From Vibrio mediterranei (lineage in GTDB: Bacteria > Pseudomonadota > Gammaproteobacteria > Enterobacterales > Vibrionaceae): a stretch of 64,000 bases of DNA. The first letter of the stretch is position 1. Each line of letters opens with the position of its first letter. Below, one piece after another: positions 44,341-53,235 of this stretch. Made by a program: the position numbers and the translations under genes. The notes under the pieces are model-generated. The model did no database searches, was not told the DNA's origin, and saw only the letters and a program-made list of their open reading frames with translations. The stretch lies in NCBI RefSeq assembly GCF_900088415.1, contig NZ_FLLQ01000004.1:1-64000 (forward strand). Reading direction: 5' to 3'.

Positions 44341-45516
44341 TTAACAAGTAGTCTCGAGTATTGCGGTGACCTTTTCTTGAGCAATCGGGTAGAACTGGAA
44401 ACTGATGTCTTTTTCTATCCCAGAGACAATCTGCGCTTTTTTGTTGTCATCTAGGTTCCATTTGGCAAAGCTCTGCGTCGCATTCACTAACGTCTGGAAG
44501 GCACGTAATGAATGTACAACCTCTTGGTGTTTTTCGGCGTCTGTTAAGCTAGGTGATATACCAAACACCGCTGCTAATTTGTTAATGCTTGGGAGGTAAA
44601 ACTCTGGAAGTGCTTCAATCACCACTGGTAATAAGACACTATTGGCATCACCATGTGGGATATGCGCTATCGCGCCAAATGCGTGCGCGCAGTTATGGAT
44701 CGGTATACCACCTAAAGACGAATAGAACGCAGAAATAGCCATGGTACTTGCTTGTAGGAGCTCACTACGAGCCGCTACATTTTGCGGAGACTGAAGTACT
44801 TGCGGTAGGTTATTCAATATCAAGCGACACGCCTGAGTCGCATAAGCATCAGTGAAGGTATTACTTAACGGCGATGCCAACGCTTCAATAGCATGAGTTA
44901 ATGCGTCCATACCTGTCGATACTGTTAACGCTGCTGGCAAATTCACTGTCAGCTCAGGGTCTAAAACCGCAATATCGCACTCAAGTCCAGAGACGACTAA
45001 ACTCGCTTTAACCTGCTCTCTGTCATTATAAAAAACAGCGATAGGCGATGCTTCTGCACCTGTACCTGCCGTAGTCGGTACGCCTATATGAGGAATTGAA
45101 AACGGTTTTACATCAGGACCAACTTCAAGACGCCCACCACCTTGAATCGCATCACGGATATCATCAAGCTTATGTTCTAAACCATATTTGATACCTTTTG
45201 ATGCATCGATAACGCTCCCCCCGCCGAGCGCCAAAATACTGTCTGCATTCACCTGTTTTGCAAATTCCAGAGCGCGATTAATATCCAAACAGCTCGCGTC
45301 CGCTTCAATATCGGTGTAAATACCCGCAAGCTTCACGTTCTCTTCCGTCGAAAACAGCGATGCCAAACGCTCGACAAAACCTAATGACTCAAGACCTTTG
45401 TCGCTGACCAGCAACACTCGCTGCGCCCCTTTCGCTTTAAACAGGGTTGGGATCGCTTCTACGGATGATGCACCAGAGTGAACGACGGTTCTAAGGTTGA
45501 AAGTAAAGTTATTCAT
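44341..45516 (-). CDS. Iron-containing alcohol dehydrogenase
   Basis: A 391-residue NAD(P)-dependent dehydrogenase of the Fe-ADH family that oxidises an alcohol to an aldehyde. The glycine-rich GGGSVIDASKG motif binds the cofactor, and the metal ligands are in STGMDALTHAIEA (D, H) and HNCAHAFGAIAHIPHGDAN (H, H). GGAG precedes the ATG. It follows the aldehyde dehydrogenase gene by 22 nt, so the pair likely converts one alcohol to an acid. Confidence 0.9.
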   Translation of the reverse strand: MNNFTFNLRTVVHSGASSVEAIPTLFKAKGAQRVLLVSDKGLESLGFVERLASLFSTEENVKLAGIYTDIEADASCLDINRALEFAKQVNADSILALGGGSVIDASKGIKYGLEHKLDDIRDAIQGGGRLEVGPDVKPFSIPHIGVPTTAGTGAEASPIAVFYNDREQVKASLVVSGLECDIAVLDPELTVNLPAALTVSTGMDALTHAIEALASPLSNTFTDAYATQACRLILNNLPQVLQSPQNVAARSELLQASTMAISAFYSSLGGIPIHNCAHAFGAIAHIPHGDANSVLLPVVIEALPEFYLPSINKLAAVFGISPSLTDAEKHQEVVHSLRAFQTLVNATQSFAKWNLDDNKKAQIVSGIEKDISFQFYPIAQEKVTAILETTC

Positions 45517-45538
45517 AGTTGAATCTCCAATTAGTCAG

Positions 45539-46954
45539 TTATGCGCACAGTGTTTTTAGTACTGCACGTTTGAATTCGTTATCTTCAGGGCCAAGTAATA
45601 AGCTGACATTGTGTTGCTGTGCATCGGTCGTCATCACCGTCTTGGCGTGAGAGAAAGTTAGGAAGCCTTCTTTACCGTGGTAAGCCCCTTTTCCAGACTC
45701 ACCAATACCTCCAAATGGCGCATCATCGACCGCTAGGTGGAAAACGCAGTCATTAATGCACATGCCACCAGAGTGCACCTGATTAGCAACTTTGCGTTGC
45801 AATGAGTCATCTTCGCTCATCAGATAAAGTGCTAGGGGCCTTGGTCTCTCAGTAATAAAGTTAATTGCACCATCAATGTTGGAATAGGTGATGATCGGCA
45901 ATAAGGGACCAAAAATTTCTTGAGTCATAACCGGTGATTGCAGAGATGGATTAACAATTAAGTGTGTCGCCATCAGTTGTCTTTCCACGTCGAGCGCTTC
46001 TTTATGACAGGCAGTAACATGAGACTCTGCCGCTACTTCATTGGAGAGCAAATCATGAAGACGTTGGAACTGACGCTGATTAATCAGACTAGTCATCGAG
46101 TCGCTGTTTACCCCTTGGGGAAACAGTTTTTGATAATGCTCGACATATGCCTTAACAAAAGCGTGCTGCTTGCCTTCGGGAATCAATACATAATCAGGAG
46201 CTACACACACCTGACCATTATTCAAACTCTTGCCATAAATAATGCGTTCCACAGCCATCTCAATTTCAGCGTCATCCGCGACAAGAACTGGCGACTTGCC
46301 GCCAAGTTCTAAGGTGACTGGCGTTAGGTTTTCTGACGCAGCTTTCATGACCTTACGACCAACTTCTGTCGAGCCAGTAAAGAGCAAATGGTCGAATGGT
46401 AAAGAGGTGAACTGAGCAGCAATATCGGCCTCACCTTCAATGACGACAACCTCAGTATCGCTAAAGCAGCTTGCAAGCATTTCACGAATGACCGAATTGG
46501 TGGCAGGGGTGAACTCACTCAGTTTGATCATCGCCCTGTTACCCGCAGCAATCGCAGATATCAAAGGACCAATAGAAAGCATGACAGGGAAGTTCCAAGG
46601 AGTAACGATGCCGACAACTCCTTTAGGTTGATACACCACCTCTACAGTTGAGCTTGAAAGTAATGGGCCCGCGTCTCTCGGACATGGACTCATCCATTGC
46701 GCTAACTGGGATAGGGTGTGGTCAATATTGCCAATACATGGCAAGACGTCGGCAACTAATGTGTCCTGTCGGCTTCTCTTTCCATAGTCTTTATCCAGAG
46801 CATCACAAAGCGCGTCACTGAATTGTTGCAACGACACTTTTAACGACGTAAGCACGGCAACACGAGCCTCATAGCTTGGCATTGGTTCACTTTGATAGTG
46901 CTTTTTTAATCGCTTGTGAATGAGTTTCAAATCATCAAAAGTCGTGTTTTGCAT
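45539..46954 (-). CDS. Coniferyl-type aldehyde dehydrogenase
   Basis: A 471-residue NAD(P)-dependent aldehyde dehydrogenase of the coniferyl-aldehyde/class-3 kind. The catalytic cysteine is in NNGQVCVAPD, the general-base glutamate in TLELGGKSP, and the cofactor motif reads GVVGIVTPWNFPV. The ATG at 46954 has AGGAGG upstream; the 10-codon extension from 46984 is not favoured. It is first in its unit, 40-55 nt past the operator-like palindrome. Confidence 0.88.
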   Translation of the reverse strand: MQNTTFDDLKLIHKRLKKHYQSEPMPSYEARVAVLTSLKVSLQQFSDALCDALDKDYGKRSRQDTLVADVLPCIGNIDHTLSQLAQWMSPCPRDAGPLLSSSTVEVVYQPKGVVGIVTPWNFPVMLSIGPLISAIAAGNRAMIKLSEFTPATNSVIREMLASCFSDTEVVVIEGEADIAAQFTSLPFDHLLFTGSTEVGRKVMKAASENLTPVTLELGGKSPVLVADDAEIEMAVERIIYGKSLNNGQVCVAPDYVLIPEGKQHAFVKAYVEHYQKLFPQGVNSDSMTSLINQRQFQRLHDLLSNEVAAESHVTACHKEALDVERQLMATHLIVNPSLQSPVMTQEIFGPLLPIITYSNIDGAINFITERPRPLALYLMSEDDSLQRKVANQVHSGGMCINDCVFHLAVDDAPFGGIGESGKGAYHGKEGFLTFSHAKTVMTTDAQQHNVSLLLGPEDNEFKRAVLKTLCA

Positions 46955-46994
46955 GGTTGTCCTCCTAAGAAAGTGATCACACAATAATCAAAAC

Positions 46995-47008
46995 AAACCG
47001 GTCGGTCT
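46995..47008. promoter_or_regulatory. Putative TetR operator before the aldehyde dehydrogenase
   Basis: On the minus strand the sequence reads TAGACCGACCGGTTTG, 12 of 16 positions identical to the site before the TetR gene. It lies 40-55 nt upstream of the first gene of the cluster, where a repressor would block transcription. Confidence 0.6.
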
Positions 47009-47244
47009 AGTAATTAAATGTCAGAGAACTGTAAATTAGGTCTGCGAAAGGGAGAGGTATTATGGCTAACTCTTTGTTGACCAAATAAAAACCATGAAAA
47101 TTGTGCGCCTAACTACAGTTCAATAATCTTGTTTTGTTTTTAGAGTGAATACTTGACGTTCATCATGCGACCGACCTTTTTTAGATCTAAACTGGAGTTA
47201 ACTATTCAAATAGTTGTTGGTTTTAAACCTGTGGAGGGAATCGT

Positions 47245-47760
47245 ATGAGCAGCAGTACTTTCATTGTCAACTTTGTTGGCCAAGCTAGCCCAGCCACCAT
47301 TAAAAACCTTGCATCAGTTACCCACGAAAACGGCGGTAAATGGCTGGTGAGCAAAGTGAATTTTATCGAAGACCATGTGGCCGCCGTCATAAAAGTCGAA
47401 CTTCCTACGGACAATGTTCAAGCAGTCAAAAGTGCTTTCAGTGAACAGCAAGGGTTATTAGTTCAAATCACCGATACCGCTGAGCATCGTCATGACCAAG
47501 AAGAGGTATTCCAGTTACGATTAGATGCTAACGACCGAGCCGGTATCGTTAACGAAATCACCCAGTTCTTAGATGGGCAAGATATTCGTATTCTAGATAT
47601 GGACTGCCAGCGTGTATTTATCGCAGGGGGCGGTGGTATTGGTTCAAGCCTATTTACAGCAACAATGGCGCTCAAAATACCTGCAGCAATGCAAATTAAA
47701 GATGTGGCAAGTGAGTTAGAATCGTTGAGTGAAGATACGCGAGTGATTCTGGAATCATAA
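47245..47760 (+). CDS. GcvR-like two-ACT-domain protein
   Basis: 171 residues with an N-terminal ACT-like domain and a second ACT domain starting at ANDRAGIVNEITQFL. This is the layout of GcvR, which modulates glycine-cleavage regulation. It lacks a DNA-binding domain, so it would act by binding a small molecule and a partner. GGAGG precedes the start. It is next to, but apart from, the sulfatase cluster. Confidence 0.8.
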   Translation: MSSSTFIVNFVGQASPATIKNLASVTHENGGKWLVSKVNFIEDHVAAVIKVELPTDNVQAVKSAFSEQQGLLVQITDTAEHRHDQEEVFQLRLDANDRAGIVNEITQFLDGQDIRILDMDCQRVFIAGGGGIGSSLFTATMALKIPAAMQIKDVASELESLSEDTRVILES

Positions 47761-47793
47761 ATAGATTTACTTAAGAGTTTGCCCAACTAAATC

Positions 47794-47818
47794 TTCCCCC
47801 TGCGCAGCAGGGGGAACT
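47794..47818 (+). terminator. Terminator after the ACT protein gene
   Basis: TTCCCCCTGC pairs with GCAGGGGGAA around GCA, a very stable stem; the T-run is short (CTTATG). Confidence 0.75.
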
Positions 47819-47860
47819 TATGTCTCAAAGACATTGGAAGAGAAAGTCTCCCTTACCTAG

Positions 47861-48541
47861 CTAAACTCGATTATCGCCAAAACCATAAGCAATGATTTGG
47901 CTGATTTCTGAAAGTGACCGACCCGACTCTTGATGCCATTCCATAAATGCTTTGTTTGCAGCATTCATCGCACGTTTTGTCCCTCTACCCGAGTCAATGA
48001 TATTAGTATTACGTAAATAGCCTTCTACATCATTTGATAAAATAAAGGTGTCTACACCCAATTGCCTTAACGCATAAGGTCCAGTATTTCCGCCGAGTCT
48101 TGCGCCATGTTTTTTAAGGTGTGCCCAGAGTTCGACGATCGATTCTTTCGGCCAATCGGCTACCATTTGCGCAAAAGACTCGTGCTCGTAGCGAGCGGCT
48201 TGGATCATCGAAGCATTAACTGGTATCGACATGACTTTAGTCATATGACGAATGATTTTTGGGTCTTGGGCTTTTTGTTCCCACTGTTCTTCAGACAGCA
48301 TTAGTAGCGGGTCGATTCTGAATTGGAAAAAATGTTCCTCGAAGTTTGGCCATTTGTTTCTTACCACTTTCCACGATATTCCACTTTGGAACACTTTCAT
48401 TGAAAACGCAGACAACCAACGATCTTCAGGAATAGCTGCCACCTCATCTCGGCTCAGTGGTTTGGAGACGATCGACTCAAGTCCTTGCTCGCCACCTTTT
48501 CTATCTGCCGCTCTGGCGTAAATCGAATCAAATTTTTCCAT
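47861..48541 (-). CDS. Divergent Tag-family 3-methyladenine glycosylase homologue
   Basis: A 226-residue homologue of Tag with a recognisable core (DRWLSAFSMKVFQSGISWKVVRNKWPNFEE; KKHGARLGGNTGPYALRQLG). The N-terminal Cys and His zinc ligands of E. coli Tag are absent, and the C-terminus lacks HxxxC. It may bind a different lesion or work without zinc. It diverges from the FAH-fold gene; a true Tag lies 0.9 kb away. Confidence 0.75.
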   Translation of the reverse strand: MEKFDSIYARAADRKGGEQGLESIVSKPLSRDEVAAIPEDRWLSAFSMKVFQSGISWKVVRNKWPNFEEHFFQFRIDPLLMLSEEQWEQKAQDPKIIRHMTKVMSIPVNASMIQAARYEHESFAQMVADWPKESIVELWAHLKKHGARLGGNTGPYALRQLGVDTFILSNDVEGYLRNTNIIDSGRGTKRAMNAANKAFMEWHQESGRSLSEISQIIAYGFGDNRV

Positions 48542-48669
48542 ATCTTTCCACTACCTACTAAGTTCTATTGAACCAGACATCGATTTTCACGTAATTAATG
48601 ACTCATCACTATACTCTGTTGAGCACACTTTCATAGATGTATTCAGGAACCTATTCTAGGACGGCGGCA

Positions 48670-49464
48670 ATGAGACTTATACTGTTACTGATTTTTCTAC
48701 CATTTCAATCGATAGCGGCACAATATGGACTCGTCGAGTATCAAAACAAACAACACTGGGTACGCGTCTCAAAACAAAGCCCAAACCACTATGACCTTTT
48801 GTCTTCAAGGCCATTTGATAGTCCTTCTACCGTAAAAGTAATCACAGCTAATGAAGCAACATTACTGGCCCCTATTACTCACGGTAGCGTTTACGCTGTC
48901 GGCCTCAATTTTCGCAGTCATGCAGGCAACTCTGGAGCTGCAAAGCCGGAGATTTTCTTCAAGTCTATCGACGCTGTTAGGTTAAGTGGTGCATTGTCAT
49001 TTCCCGATGAAGCAAATAATGTTCATTTTGAAGGAGAGCTTGTCATTGTGATCGGCAAGACATGTCACGACACAAGCTATCAAAATGCACTGAGTTGTGT
49101 TTTTGGGTACTTAGCTGGCAACGATTTGACAGAGCGCAGTTGGCAAGCTCAAGACCTGCAGTGGTGGCGTGCTAAAGGTGCAACAGGTTTTGGTCCTGTA
49201 TCTAACTTCATTACAACCGATGTCGATATCGGCAAACAAGAAATCGTTACGCGTCTTAATGGCAAAATCATGCAACAAGAAACACTGGCAAACATGATTC
49301 ACAATGTCCCAACAATCGTTGGCTATATCAGTAGATACATTACGCTACGACCTGGTGATATGATTTTTGCTGGTACACCAGGTCGAACAAGAGCACTTAG
49401 GTCGGGTGATACTGTGACGGTCTCAATTGAAGGGATCGGGCAGGTTTCCAACACCATAGAGTAG
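48670..49464 (+). CDS. FAH-family hydrolase with a signal peptide
   Basis: 264 residues from the ATG at 48670: a signal peptide (MRLILLLIFLPFQSIAAQ), then the fumarylacetoacetate hydrolase fold with its acidic metal ligands in HFEGELVIVIGK and the AGNDLTERSWQAQD and RAKGATGFGPV blocks. Most family members are cytosolic, so export is unusual. It is divergent from the Tag-like gene and convergent to tag. The substrate is unknown. Confidence 0.8.
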   Translation: MRLILLLIFLPFQSIAAQYGLVEYQNKQHWVRVSKQSPNHYDLLSSRPFDSPSTVKVITANEATLLAPITHGSVYAVGLNFRSHAGNSGAAKPEIFFKSIDAVRLSGALSFPDEANNVHFEGELVIVIGKTCHDTSYQNALSCVFGYLAGNDLTERSWQAQDLQWWRAKGATGFGPVSNFITTDVDIGKQEIVTRLNGKIMQQETLANMIHNVPTIVGYISRYITLRPGDMIFAGTPGRTRALRSGDTVTVSIEGIGQVSNTIE

Positions 49465-49467
49465 CCT

Positions 49468-50082
49468 CTAAACTAACTGGTATTCTAGGCCAAGCTGCGG
49501 ATAGCTATCGATAACTTCTTGGCGTCGATAGCAAGAAACACTGTGATCATTGATTAGCCCCGCCGCTTGAAGGTGGGCGTAGATAATGGTCGACCCAACA
49601 AACTTAAAGCCGCGCTTCTTAAGGTCTTTACTTAACCGATCCGAGACCTCAGACGTGGCTGGATAATCTTCTAGCGTCTTAGGACTAGTTACTAATACCT
49701 TATTGTCGACAAACGACCAGATATAATTACAAAAGCTACCAAATTCTTCTTGTATCTCAATGAAATGCTGAGCGTTGGTGATAGTTGAGCTGATTTTCAA
49801 TTTATTGCGAATAATCCCACTATCTTCCCGTAAACGACGTTCATCTTCTTCGGTAAAACGGGCTACTTTCTCTACATCAAAGTTAGCAAATGCGTTTCGA
49901 TACCCTTCGCGACGTTTTAAGATGGTATACCAACTCAATCCTGCTTGAGCGGATTCCAACACTAGATACTCAAACATAGTTTGGTCGTCTAGTACGGGGA
50001 CACCCCACTCCTTATCGTGATATTCCACATAATCTTGCTTGGTTTCATCAAGCCATGGGCATCGTTTGCACATCGAATTCAT
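49468..50082 (-). CDS. tag: DNA-3-methyladenine glycosylase I
   Basis: A 204-residue base-excision enzyme that removes 3-methyladenine. The zinc ligands of Tag are present (C8 in RCPW, H21 in EYHDKEWG, and the C-terminal NDHSVSC), as are the base-pocket aromatics (AGLSWYTILKRREGYRNAF) and the KKRGFKFVGST motif. It ends 3 nt from the FAH-fold gene on the other strand. Confidence 0.92.
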   Translation of the reverse strand: MNSMCKRCPWLDETKQDYVEYHDKEWGVPVLDDQTMFEYLVLESAQAGLSWYTILKRREGYRNAFANFDVEKVARFTEEDERRLREDSGIIRNKLKISSTITNAQHFIEIQEEFGSFCNYIWSFVDNKVLVTSPKTLEDYPATSEVSDRLSKDLKKRGFKFVGSTIIYAHLQAAGLINDHSVSCYRRQEVIDSYPQLGLEYQLV

Positions 50083-50102
50083 TTCTCCTTAATGGATAGA
50101 GG

Positions 50103-50132
50103 TATTTGGGAGCAGCGTAATGCTCCCAAATA
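50103..50132. repeat. Inverted repeat after the RND operon
   Basis: TATTTGGGAGCA and TGCTCCCAAATA pair around GCGTAA. There is no T-run on the minus strand, so it may be a stabilising hairpin or a weak terminator. Confidence 0.7.
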
Positions 50133-50133
50133 T

Positions 50134-53100
50134 CTAGATTGGTTTAACTCTGTGGAAGATACGATACAGCACTGGAACGACAATTAACGTCAATACAGTC
50201 GCAAATCCTAAACCAAACATAATTGTTACCGCCATCGGCTTGAAAAAGATATCCGGTAATAACGGAATCATCCCCAAGATAGTAGTGATCGCTGCCATAC
50301 ACACTGGCCTCACTCGACTTAACGCCGCATCAACAACCGCTAAATACGGCTCTTTTCCGGTTTTAATTTCTATCTCAATCTGGTCAAGTAAAACGATACC
50401 GTTTTTTAATAACATCCCTGACAGACTTAGAAAACCCAATAATGCCATAAAACCAAATGGAGTATTTAAGGCAAGTAGTCCGGTGGTAACACCAATGACG
50501 GCCAGAGGCACAGTTAGCCAGACGATAAGTGCTTCCTTCACCGCATTAAACAAGAAGATAGTAATTAAGAACATGAACAGATAGCCCATAGGCATTGTTT
50601 GGAACAGAGACTCTTGCGCGTCCCCAGAAGACTCATATTCTCCCCCCCACTCTAATGAATAACCTGGCGGTAGGTCTATCGCCTCAATTTTAGACTGGAT
50701 ACGCTTTTGGAGCGTAGCAGCAGTTTCTTCGCCCAGTAGATCTGGATCTGCCATCACCGTCAGCATCCGTTTGCGATTCTTGCGGACAATGATCGGGTCT
50801 TCCCAGCGAGTATCATATCCCTGTGTGACCTGTTGGAATGGAATAAACTCACTCAGTGCGGGACTCCAAATCATCATCCCTTCTATGTTACGAATATCCA
50901 CTCGCTCTTCGTCTGGTAGCCTTGCCACAATAGGCATCAAGGTTGTTCCATCTCGGTACAAACCAACAGACTTACCGGAGAAGGACATCATTAGCACATC
51001 ATCCACATCAGATTTTGTAATACCGTAACGTCTAGCCTGACTCTCATTAAACACAGGCTCAAGAACTTTAGTGCGTTCGCGCCAATCGTGTCGAATGTTG
51101 TAAGCACCTGGGTCGGCATACAAAATATCCATAACTTGCGACGCTATACTTCTAAGTACCGTCGGGTCAGAGCCAATGATTCTCGCCTCAATCTTTGCAC
51201 CACCTCCAGGACCGAGTTCAATTTGCTTAAGCTTGTAGTTGATCTCAGGGAAAGTTGCGTCTAGATAATCTCGGAACCGAGCCATTAGTGGCTGCAATGC
51301 CTCATAGCTAGTGACCCTAGTGGTAATTTCTCCATAAGCGGCATAACTCTTTTCCGGTGCATAAGTCAGCATAAATCGCTGCAACCCTTTACCCGCCGTT
51401 GTCGTGATATGGTCAGCTTCTGGTTGCTCAGAGATCCAAGTTTCAATTGCTTTAAGCTTGGTATTGGTTGCTCTAATGTCGGTTCCTTCTGGTAGCCAAA
51501 CATCCACTTGGAACATCGGCGTTGTAGAGGCTGGAAAGAATGACTGTTTAACTTGAGTAAATCCATATAAGGCCGCCACTAGTGCCATAATTAATACGAC
51601 CACCGTCGACCAAGCTCGATGCATACAAAACTCAAGGAACTTTCGGTAAGCAACAAAAACAAATCCGTTATAAGGATCATTGCCTTCCTCTCCCTCCTTC
51701 ACCTTCATACCTCGGAAAAACAGATCGGCGAAGAAAGGCGTAAGAGATATAGCAGTAAACCAACTTAGCATGAGTGAAATTAATAGTACGGAAAATAACG
51801 TGCCGCAATATTCGCCTGTTGAGTCTTCGGACAAGCCAATGGGCGCAAAAGCAGTAACCGCAATCACAGTCGCCCCCAGCAACGGCCATTTCGTTTGCGT
51901 CACAATATCGGTTGCGGCTTGAAGCCGAGTCCTCCCTTTTTGTGTTCCTATTAATATCCCTTCAACGACCACGATGGCATTATCCACCAGCATCCCCAAC
52001 GCTATGACTAGGGCTCCCAGAGAAATCCTTTGAAGATCGATAGCCATGTACTGCATGAAAATGAAAGTCCCAAGGACCGTAAGCAGTAAAATCAGTCCAA
52101 TCAATAAGCCCGAGCGTAGTCCCATAAAGAACAGCAACACCACTATTACAATGGCAACGGCTTGCCCCAAGCTAACTACGAACCCACGAACTGATTTATC
52201 CACTTCCTTTGGTTGACTATAAACTTCGTTAATTTCGATACCAACTGGCTGTTGATATTTTAGCTCCGCTAATCGTCTGTATAACCTGTCACCAACTTCG
52301 ACTACATTGACGCCACTAGCAAACGAGATTCCTACGTTGAGTGCAGTATCGCCATTATAAGTAATGATGTTCGATGGGACTTCGATAAACCCTCGCTTTA
52401 TCTCTGCGACATCTTTCAAGAAGATCAGACCTTGAGCTCCACCTTCCGTAAGGATAAGGTCACCGAGCTCCGACACATCCGTAAACTCTCCGGTTGGTTG
52501 AATACGAATGTATTCATCACCAATTCGGGTTGCACCTGCGTTAGAAACAATGTTCTGAGTTTGAAGCAAATTGAAAATCGTGCTTGGCGCAATACCAAGA
52601 GCGCTGATCCGTTTTATCGAAATCTCAATAAATACTTGTTCTTGTTGGTCACCTGTTACCGAGACCTTACTGACTCCGTCTACCAGTTCTAATTCACGTC
52701 GCAGATAGTCGACATAATCTAGAAGTTCTTTGTAGTTGTATCCTTCTCCCGTTAAGGCAAACAACACGCCATATACATCACCAAAGTCATCAATTACCGA
52801 TGGCTCATTCACCCCTGGAGGCAACGAGCCTTTCACGTCATTTACTTTACGACGCAGTTCGTCCCATATTTGAGGTAAGTCATCAGGACCATAGTTGTTT
52901 TTCATAGTCACAGTTATCTGAGACAGACCACGGCTCGATATGGAGTTGATCTCATCCACATAAGTGAGCTGCTGAATAGCTTTCTCTATCGGATACGTAA
53001 CTTCCTCTTCCACTTGTTGAGGCGTCGCACCAGGGTACGAGGTCACAACCATCGCATCTTTTATCGTAAATGCCGGGTCTTCCAATCGACCCAGTCCAAA

Positions 53101-53235
53101 GAATGCAGAAACCCCACCTATCAGGAATATTAACGACACCATCCAACTGATGACTTTATTGCGAATAAAATACGCGGCAACGCCCGTAACCTCGTCATCC
53201 GATTGAGGCAATGATTGTTGTTTTTCTTGGTTCAT
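50134..53235 (-). CDS. RND efflux permease
   Basis: A 1033-residue inner-membrane pump of the HAE1 group with 12 helices and two large periplasmic loops. In the fourth helix the proton-relay pair reads DN (LVDNAIVVVEG) where AcrB has DD, as in several two-adaptor pumps such as the TriC type. The ATG at 53235 overlaps the adaptor stop (TGATG), with AGGAGG upstream. It works with the two adaptors and an outer-membrane channel encoded elsewhere; substrates unknown. Confidence 0.88.
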   Translation of the reverse strand: MNQEKQQSLPQSDDEVTGVAAYFIRNKVISWMVSLIFLIGGVSAFFGLGRLEDPAFTIKDAMVVTSYPGATPQQVEEEVTYPIEKAIQQLTYVDEINSISSRGLSQITVTMKNNYGPDDLPQIWDELRRKVNDVKGSLPPGVNEPSVIDDFGDVYGVLFALTGEGYNYKELLDYVDYLRRELELVDGVSKVSVTGDQQEQVFIEISIKRISALGIAPSTIFNLLQTQNIVSNAGATRIGDEYIRIQPTGEFTDVSELGDLILTEGGAQGLIFLKDVAEIKRGFIEVPSNIITYNGDTALNVGISFASGVNVVEVGDRLYRRLAELKYQQPVGIEINEVYSQPKEVDKSVRGFVVSLGQAVAIVIVVLLFFMGLRSGLLIGLILLLTVLGTFIFMQYMAIDLQRISLGALVIALGMLVDNAIVVVEGILIGTQKGRTRLQAATDIVTQTKWPLLGATVIAVTAFAPIGLSEDSTGEYCGTLFSVLLISLMLSWFTAISLTPFFADLFFRGMKVKEGEEGNDPYNGFVFVAYRKFLEFCMHRAWSTVVVLIMALVAALYGFTQVKQSFFPASTTPMFQVDVWLPEGTDIRATNTKLKAIETWISEQPEADHITTTAGKGLQRFMLTYAPEKSYAAYGEITTRVTSYEALQPLMARFRDYLDATFPEINYKLKQIELGPGGGAKIEARIIGSDPTVLRSIASQVMDILYADPGAYNIRHDWRERTKVLEPVFNESQARRYGITKSDVDDVLMMSFSGKSVGLYRDGTTLMPIVARLPDEERVDIRNIEGMMIWSPALSEFIPFQQVTQGYDTRWEDPIIVRKNRKRMLTVMADPDLLGEETAATLQKRIQSKIEAIDLPPGYSLEWGGEYESSGDAQESLFQTMPMGYLFMFLITIFLFNAVKEALIVWLTVPLAVIGVTTGLLALNTPFGFMALLGFLSLSGMLLKNGIVLLDQIEIEIKTGKEPYLAVVDAALSRVRPVCMAAITTILGMIPLLPDIFFKPMAVTIMFGLGFATVLTLIVVPVLYRIFHRVKPI

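Noticed and set aside
47150-47180. A fourth operator-like sequence (GCGACCGACC) after the aldehyde dehydrogenase site
   Set aside because: It shares only the half-site GACCGACC and has no matching second half, so it is not counted.
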